Below, piece after piece: positions 58,064-64,000 of a stretch of DNA of 64,000 nt. The position numbers and the translations under genes are program-made. The notes beneath the pieces are model-generated. The model was not told where the DNA came from and ran no database searches. It worked only from the letters and a program-made list of their open reading frames with translations. Source of the DNA: Sambucus nigra (taxonomy: Eukaryota > Streptophyta > Magnoliopsida > Dipsacales > Adoxaceae); the NCBI GenBank assembly GCA_949130495.1, contig OX422207.1, positions 710,492,456 through 710,556,455 of the forward strand. Direction: 5' to 3'. Positions within the stretch are counted from its first letter, which is position 1. Each line of letters opens with the position of its first letter.

Positions 58064-59074
58064 TGTATCTAGACCCCCTTGTAGTGCTACACTACCACCA
58101 TTGCATCTAGTCTTATTCTGACTAAATTCTTCGATTCTTTTAGCTTCCCACACAAAGAAGATTTATCATCTTCGTTGACAAAGAACGACATTATCAACCT
58201 TTGAATCGCCCGTCCAGCAGAATTCCCTTTTTAAGTGTTATTAACTATTATTACAAGTCGATCTCCCACTTGGATTCCTCTCCTCCATTTTTATCTACAT
58301 CCTCTGATACAATATTCGCCAATGGTTTAGATTCATATTCACAAATGAACCTTTGTCAGGTCCTCTTATGATGAGTTCAGAACAACGTTCACATCTTAGT
58401 GTGAATAACTGATGAAGGGACATGCGATTAAACTGTACCTAAGGTCCCTCCATTGACGCAACATTTCACTATTAAATGTGGTGGTTGACTCCCACTATTA
58501 TAACTCTGCTCTAATGTGTCAAGAAGAATTTTACCCCAAATTTTCACTTTCAGTTAGCCACACTCTGTCATATGTCCAAACCTTTGGATATTTTACCTCC
58601 TTTGGCTAACACACACAATCTCCACATTTCTAGAATTTCTACTGACAGTTCTCTTCAATGTTTCGTTGGACTTTTTCCCAGTCATACCACGTTGGGTGAG
58701 TCTACTTTTGCACCACTTTCGACTATAGAATCATAGGTTGTGCCCTAGCCGTCTTTACAGTCATGGCTTCTCGTGCCATAATAGGGGTGACCTTAACTAC
58801 GGTCATCATCCTCGAATATACTTTACAACCTCAATTAAGCCTTGCCTCCTGCTATCCGCCTAATGGCCCTTGCCTGCCATATTTCATTGTTCGAACACGC
58901 CTGAACGCAAATAAGATTCACTAATGTACATACGTTATAGAAGGATAACGGAATCTCACCATAAAAATCAATAATCCTAAATATAGGGATCGATATCAGA
59001 GAAAGCAACGCTGGAAGCATAATAAGCTGCACAGATCCTAAGGACACTAGAACCTGATGCTCTGATACCACCCG
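58064..59074 (-). mobile_element. Internal-region remnant of minus-strand element X
   Basis: About 1 kb between element G and the 5' LTR of X. It ends (plus-strand right side) with a perfect primer binding site (59059-59070). No gag or pol motif could be recognised with confidence. The minus-strand frame at 59080-58835 crosses the LTR edge and is chance. Confidence 0.6.
59059..59070 (-). other. Primer binding site of element X
   Basis: TGGTATCAGAGC on the minus strand, four bases from the LTR edge at 59075. Confidence 0.92.
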
Positions 59075-62000
59075 TGACACCCCGCCTAATTAAATAATGG
59101 GTGATCAGTCCTTTATTAAATTAAAATCAAGCTAAACGTTTGGTTCATTCTTAGCATCACTGTCGCAAAATAAATTTCCAATTTAAACACCCTAAATAAT
59201 TAAGCTAAGTGTCAAAACAATTTAAAACCTTGTTTACATTTTATTTAAATCCAGATATAAAAACCTTTTTAACAATTAACAGTTTAACAATCACATAAAT
59301 ATGAAGAATGGTAATAAACACCCAAGAATTCAACCATTGAGATAAACCAATACCAAATTTAAACTACAAATGAAATCATCTTGACACGAATTACATCCCA
59401 AGGAGTACCAAGTACTGAAAATAAATGGACATAAATCTCTGACAAATCCAACTGAATAGGGAAATGGGCAACACATGCTCTCACTAATCAGAACTAAATT
59501 AAGCGTAGAGTCAACAACAAGGTCATCTAAGCAATGTCCTGCAACTCCCACATAAGCTGCAGCACGTCCATTCCAAGGAATCTAAGCATGACTCCCCTGT
59601 GGTTGGGCACCTGTAATACATACATATATATATACAAGGGACAGAAAAAGACAGGAAACGGGTCAGAGCCCGAGTGTAAAACAATTTTAAAAAATAGTTT
59701 AGCAAGTATTTAAAATTCTTACCGGCTAATGCAACAACCATGTTAGTATGCAACACTCTCTTGAGAATTCTCACCTCTCATCTAGTGTGCACGCCTACCA
59801 TACTAATAAATCTCATAAGTCCCCTAACTTATTCTCCATAAGGTTTTACCAAGTGAAAAGCGAGGTTATGATATTTCCTTTAGGAAATCATTCTCTTCAA
59901 GGTATCTTACGTTAATTAGAACAACTCATTTCCATTATAAAGTTCTCGAACACTTATAATAAAATTGAAGCATTTATCCATTACTTATCTACTTATACGT
60001 ACAGTAGAAAGTGCCCATATAGATATACGTATATATATTAGTCACACATATAATATATATACTAACGGAATCCCACATAAAATCTATGGTGCAGGCATAT
60101 TCTGCTACCAAGTCCCCATATCACACAAACTAAGGGAAATACTAGTTCGAAATCACTCTCGAACTGTATTAACACAATACACAAACAAATGGAGGCGAAG
60201 CATAGTCCCAGGTCCTAAGAGGTCAGCACATACCCTCAGGTCTGTTAGAACATCTGACTATTTTTTTTAGATAGCCTGTATCGAGGATACTATCTTCTAG
60301 GGTACGATTCAATATCCCCCAAAAATGTCCAATCGAGATAAGACTGTCCCGGCACGGAAACCCCCATGATAGAAAGTAGTCCGGGTATGATTTTTAATAG
60401 ATATATAATATGCAAAATCACACAGTCATATATATATGAATATTCGCATTTCTAAATTAGGTGCGCCCACGACCCATAATATTATTCTAGCCATGCGTAA
60501 CATATCACGCTCAAGTTTTACGTATAAGTAAATCACTCTTTTTATTCTATTAAGTATAACAAATCCTTAAGTACTTCTCGACTCTCGAAGTGTATCCTCT
60601 CAAAATAATATAAAATCAGTAGGTGCACCCTCACTACTCTACTGGTCTAAGTCTTCCTTAATCCTCACAAGATATACCATAATGTACGCACGATTTCCCA
60701 CTAAATGTATATTCCCAAAACCCCACGGTTAAATCACATATAAATCGTATCACTAGAACCTTGCCTACAACTCTACCGGTCTTTCCCAAGTCCCATTATG
60801 GTAAATAAAATATGTATAAGGGTTCCCACAAAGTGACACAGGATTAATCATTAAGAATAAAGAACAAGTTTTAAAATTCAGAAGAGGTCGATCGATCGAA
60901 GGTAGGGGGTCGATCGATGATCCAGTCGATCGATCGATCGACATTCAAGGTCGATCGATCGATCGCCCAGATATTTCCTAGATTCTGCATACTCTATCCT
61001 ACGGGTTTCATCACCAAAAGTCCTCAAAACCTCTATCATTTTTTTCCAAACTCCCAAACAACATTACTACTAGTACTATATACCTAACTACATGATTTCC
61101 TATGTGAAACATGTTCAAATTCATCAACGATATCGAATTAATGGGGTAAAATTGACATAATCCTCAAGAACCCTAATTTTGGAGGAAACATACATTATTC
61201 TAATTATTTCCCAGATTTCTTGTTTCTAAATTCATACTAATTTGTGAGTAATCCTCTACATGTGATGGGTATGTCCATAATATATTAAATTTCTCTAAAC
61301 ATGCGATTTAAAGTCTCTAAATTATCAATTTCTTTCAGAAAACATGTTCTTGATAATCCTAAACTAACATGGGTGTGGAATTAACTAAAAACAAAGCAAG
61401 ATATATACTTGCCTGGAATTCAAGTTTCTGATTTTGTGGATGAAAAGGTATGGTTGCATTCCCCATCGCGCGATCTATGCTTTGGTGGTGGTGGCGGTGC
61501 AAACGGTTGAGTCTTTGGCCTTGAGTTGCTTGGAAAGCTCTCCAATTCCTTTTCTAATGTCCGTTCTTGGGTTTTGTGTTTGTTAACCCTAGAAGACAAC
61601 TCCTAACGGCTGATATATCCTTAGGAAATTCATGGGTTTAATTGCCCAAAAATGTAAAATGTCTATAATACACTCTCGGGATGCCAATTAGGCTTAAAAA
61701 TGCCCGAGACCCGAACTAAACCCCCGGGTACATTATTTTGACTATCTCAACTCTTCAGGACACATTGGCGCACTCGAAAAGACCATACGGGTGACTTATA
61801 ATTTATTCACTTTTACTAATAATAATTGAGTCCTGACACGACACGGGTGCGTCCTGACTTAAATTTCCACAATCGCTATTTTATTCACTCGTGACAATTT
61901 TTATAAAATCGATCTTATATATTACTTTACTCATTTAGTAATATTCGACAAATTTCCAATAATTACTAACTCTTGTCACGCTAGTAAATATTTAAAACAA

Positions 62001-62087
62001 ATTTCTGGATTAATATTAAATTAATTTATCTCAATTAAATTTAATAAATCCCTGAATTTAAAAGCCATAAAAATACGGGGTATTACA
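59075..62087 (-). mobile_element. 5' LTR of minus-strand Tekay-type element X, 3.01 kb
   Basis: On the minus strand it starts TGTAATACCCCGTATTTTTATGGC at 62087 and ends GGCGGGGTGTCA at 59075, next to a primer binding site. It belongs to the same family as C and D but is clearly diverged from E and F. It contains the longest GATCGATC cluster of the window (60887-60966). No coding sequence. Confidence 0.88.
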
Positions 62088-64000
62088 ATTAAATACTGGG
62101 TGATCAGTCCTTTATTAAATTAAAAATCAAGGTGAATGGTTGGTTCATTCCTAGCATCACTGTCGCAAAATAAAATTTCCAAATTAAACACCCTAAATAA
62201 TTAAGTTAACTGTCAAAACAATTTATATAATTAATAGTCTAAGAATCACATAAGTTCTACGTATAATAATCAACACAAAAGAACTAATCCATCCAAATTA
62301 ACCAAACCAAGTCAAATAACCATACATGAAATCATCCTGACAAAAGTTAACTCCCAAGAAATAATGAATACTAGAAATATAAACAAACGCAAATCTCTGA
62401 AAATCCAAATTGAATAGGGAAACGGGCGAAACATGCCCTAACTAAGCAGAACTGAAACAAGAATAGAATCAATGAAGAGGTCGTCTAAAGCAACGGCCTA
62501 CAACTCCCACATCATCTGCAGCGTGTCCAATCCAAGGAACCTATGCATGACGCCCCTGTGGCTGGGCACCTGTAATACATACATATATATATGAAAAATA
62601 GTTTAGCAGGTATTTAAAATGCTTACCGGTTAATTCAACAACCATGTTAGTATGCGACACTCTCTTGAGAATTCTCACCTCTCATCTAGTGTGCACGCCT
62701 ACCGTACTAATAAATCTCATAAGTTTCTCTAACTTATTCTCCATAAGGTTTTATCACGTGAAAAGCAAGGTTGTGACATTTACTTTAGGAAATCATTCTC
62801 TTCAAGATTTCTTATGTTATTTAGAACGAACTCATTACCGTTATAAAGTTCCCGAACACTTATAATAAAGTTGAAGTATTTATTCATTACTTATCTACTT
62901 ATACGCACAGTAGAAAGTTCCCATATAGATATACGTATATATATTAGTCACACATATAATATATATACTAATGGCACCCCACATAAAATCTATGGTGATG
63001 GCATACTCTGCTATCAAGTCCCCGTATCTTTCGTACGAAGGGAAATACTAGTTCGGAATCACTCTCGAACTGTATTAACGTAATACACACAAAATAGAGG
63101 CGAAGCATAGTTTTAAGTCACTAAGAGGTCAGCACATAGCCTCACGTCTCCTAGGACCGTCTAACTATCATTCTCAGATAGCCTGTACCAAGGATACTAT
63201 ATTTTAGGGTACGAGTCAATATCCCCCATAAAGGTCACATCAGAATAAGACTGTTCGGACACGAAAAACCTCTATGATAGCAAGTAGCGCGGGTATAATT
63301 AAACACAGATAAAGTATTTAATATATGTACACAGTCACACGGTCATATATAGATACACATTTTCCAATAGGGTTCGCTCACGACCCATAATTATTATTAA
63401 CCGTACTTAATACAATTTTTCCCCATTATCTCGCATAATGGATTTATCTCTTTTATTCTCAATTATACACATTTCACCTTTTACTTCTCATCTCTCGAAG
63501 TACTCTCTCTTATTAAATATGATTTTAGTAGGTACACCCTTTCTTAACTTCTGGTCTGAGTCTTTCACGAGTCTCTCAACTCATAACGAACTTTTGCATA
63601 ATCTTTAATGTGTAACAAAACTCCCCGTTAACCCACAATTCCATCCCATATTAGATTTCATTCAACGGACTCTAATTAGCCCCTACTGGTCCTCCTCACA
63701 TCCCATTATACTCTATGAATAATAATCAAGGCTTCCTATGTATTTAAACCGGATTAAACAAAAAGGGAAAAAATATGAAGTTTTCCAGGATGGGTCGATC
63801 GATCGAGGAAAGGGGGTCGATCGATCGATCATCGATGTTCTTGGGTCGATCGATCGATCAAGAAGTTCTTGCCCAAAAACTGCAATTTCAACCTATGGGT
63901 TTCATCTTCCAAATTACTTCAAACCACCATTAACGATTCTCAAACTCCCAAACAACATTACTACTAGTTACATATACATATATACATGATTTTCTACATG
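62088..64000 (-). mobile_element. LTR F, minus orientation, truncated at its left edge and by the window end
   Basis: Starts directly after LTR X with ATTAAATACTGGGTGATCAGTCC. The ~14-base LTR edge (TGACACCCCGCCTA in relatives) is missing. It is very similar to E (44756-46592), including a GATCGATC cluster at 63793-63860, and continues past the window. Confidence 0.8.

Noticed and set aside
59965..60270. Open frame repeated at 62871-63083 (SAHIDIRIYISHTYNIYTNG…)
   Set aside because: Occurs in homologous LTR positions of X and F without coding motifs. Conservation is explained by LTR homology.

Overview
This window is repeat-rich plant nuclear DNA, most likely an angiosperm with a large genome. 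The evidence is an En/Spm (CACTA) transposon with TNP2-, DUF4218- and DUF4216-like coding sequence, Tekay/Del-type Ty3-gypsy pol, a Sirevirus-type Ty1-copia gag, tRNA-iMet-type primer binding sites (TGGTATCAGAGC), hAT-like MITEs and a captured fragment of the plant nucleolar gene EBP2. I found no intact host gene, tRNA or rRNA. Almost every base belongs to nested mobile elements, and nearly every coding region is broken.

Layout. 1-2359 and 21159-23209 are the degraded internal region of a + strand Ty3/gypsy element (B), ending in a polypurine tract and a complete 3' LTR (23210-26342). B is split by an 18.8 kb CACTA transposon (2360-21158, 3-bp duplication GCA) and by a 639-bp hAT-like MITE (22519-23157). 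B itself sits in the 3' LTR of a minus-strand non-autonomous Ty3 element A (26343-38305, internal region only about 0.63 kb). The 5' LTR of A is split by a minus-strand Sirevirus-like copia element without pol (30720-38115), and the 5' LTR of that element carries a 404-bp hAT MITE. From 38761 rightwards there is a pile of related minus-strand Tekay-type LTRs (here C, E, X, F), split by a solo LTR D (39333-42257, duplication CAGGA) and by an 11.3 kb + strand Tekay element G (46792-58058). G has both LTRs and a broken gag-pol, and its gag is interrupted by a further solo-LTR-like insert (49532-51497, duplication GAATC).

The CACTA element is the most interesting object. Its minus-strand genes occupy 13731-19560: first a gag-like (UBN2-type) double domain that appears to be joined by an in-frame 104-bp intron to a TNPA-like DNA-binding ORF, then a TNP2-type transposase pseudogene with an intact 79-bp intron. 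Its ends carry palindromic GGTCACGG/CCGTGACC subterminal repeats. The non-coding arm (3.5-13.5 kb) holds about 40 copies of a ~168-bp satellite-like unit in two families (A and B) with higher-order duplications. Each unit can form a 36-nt hairpin whose arms differ between families largely by pairing-preserving changes. Between the arrays lies a captured gene segment: an EBP2 fragment plus exon-like pieces with splice signals.

All boundaries were read by eye. Target-site duplications and element ends are direct observations. Family names come from motif recognition. The order of insertion is inferred from nesting.
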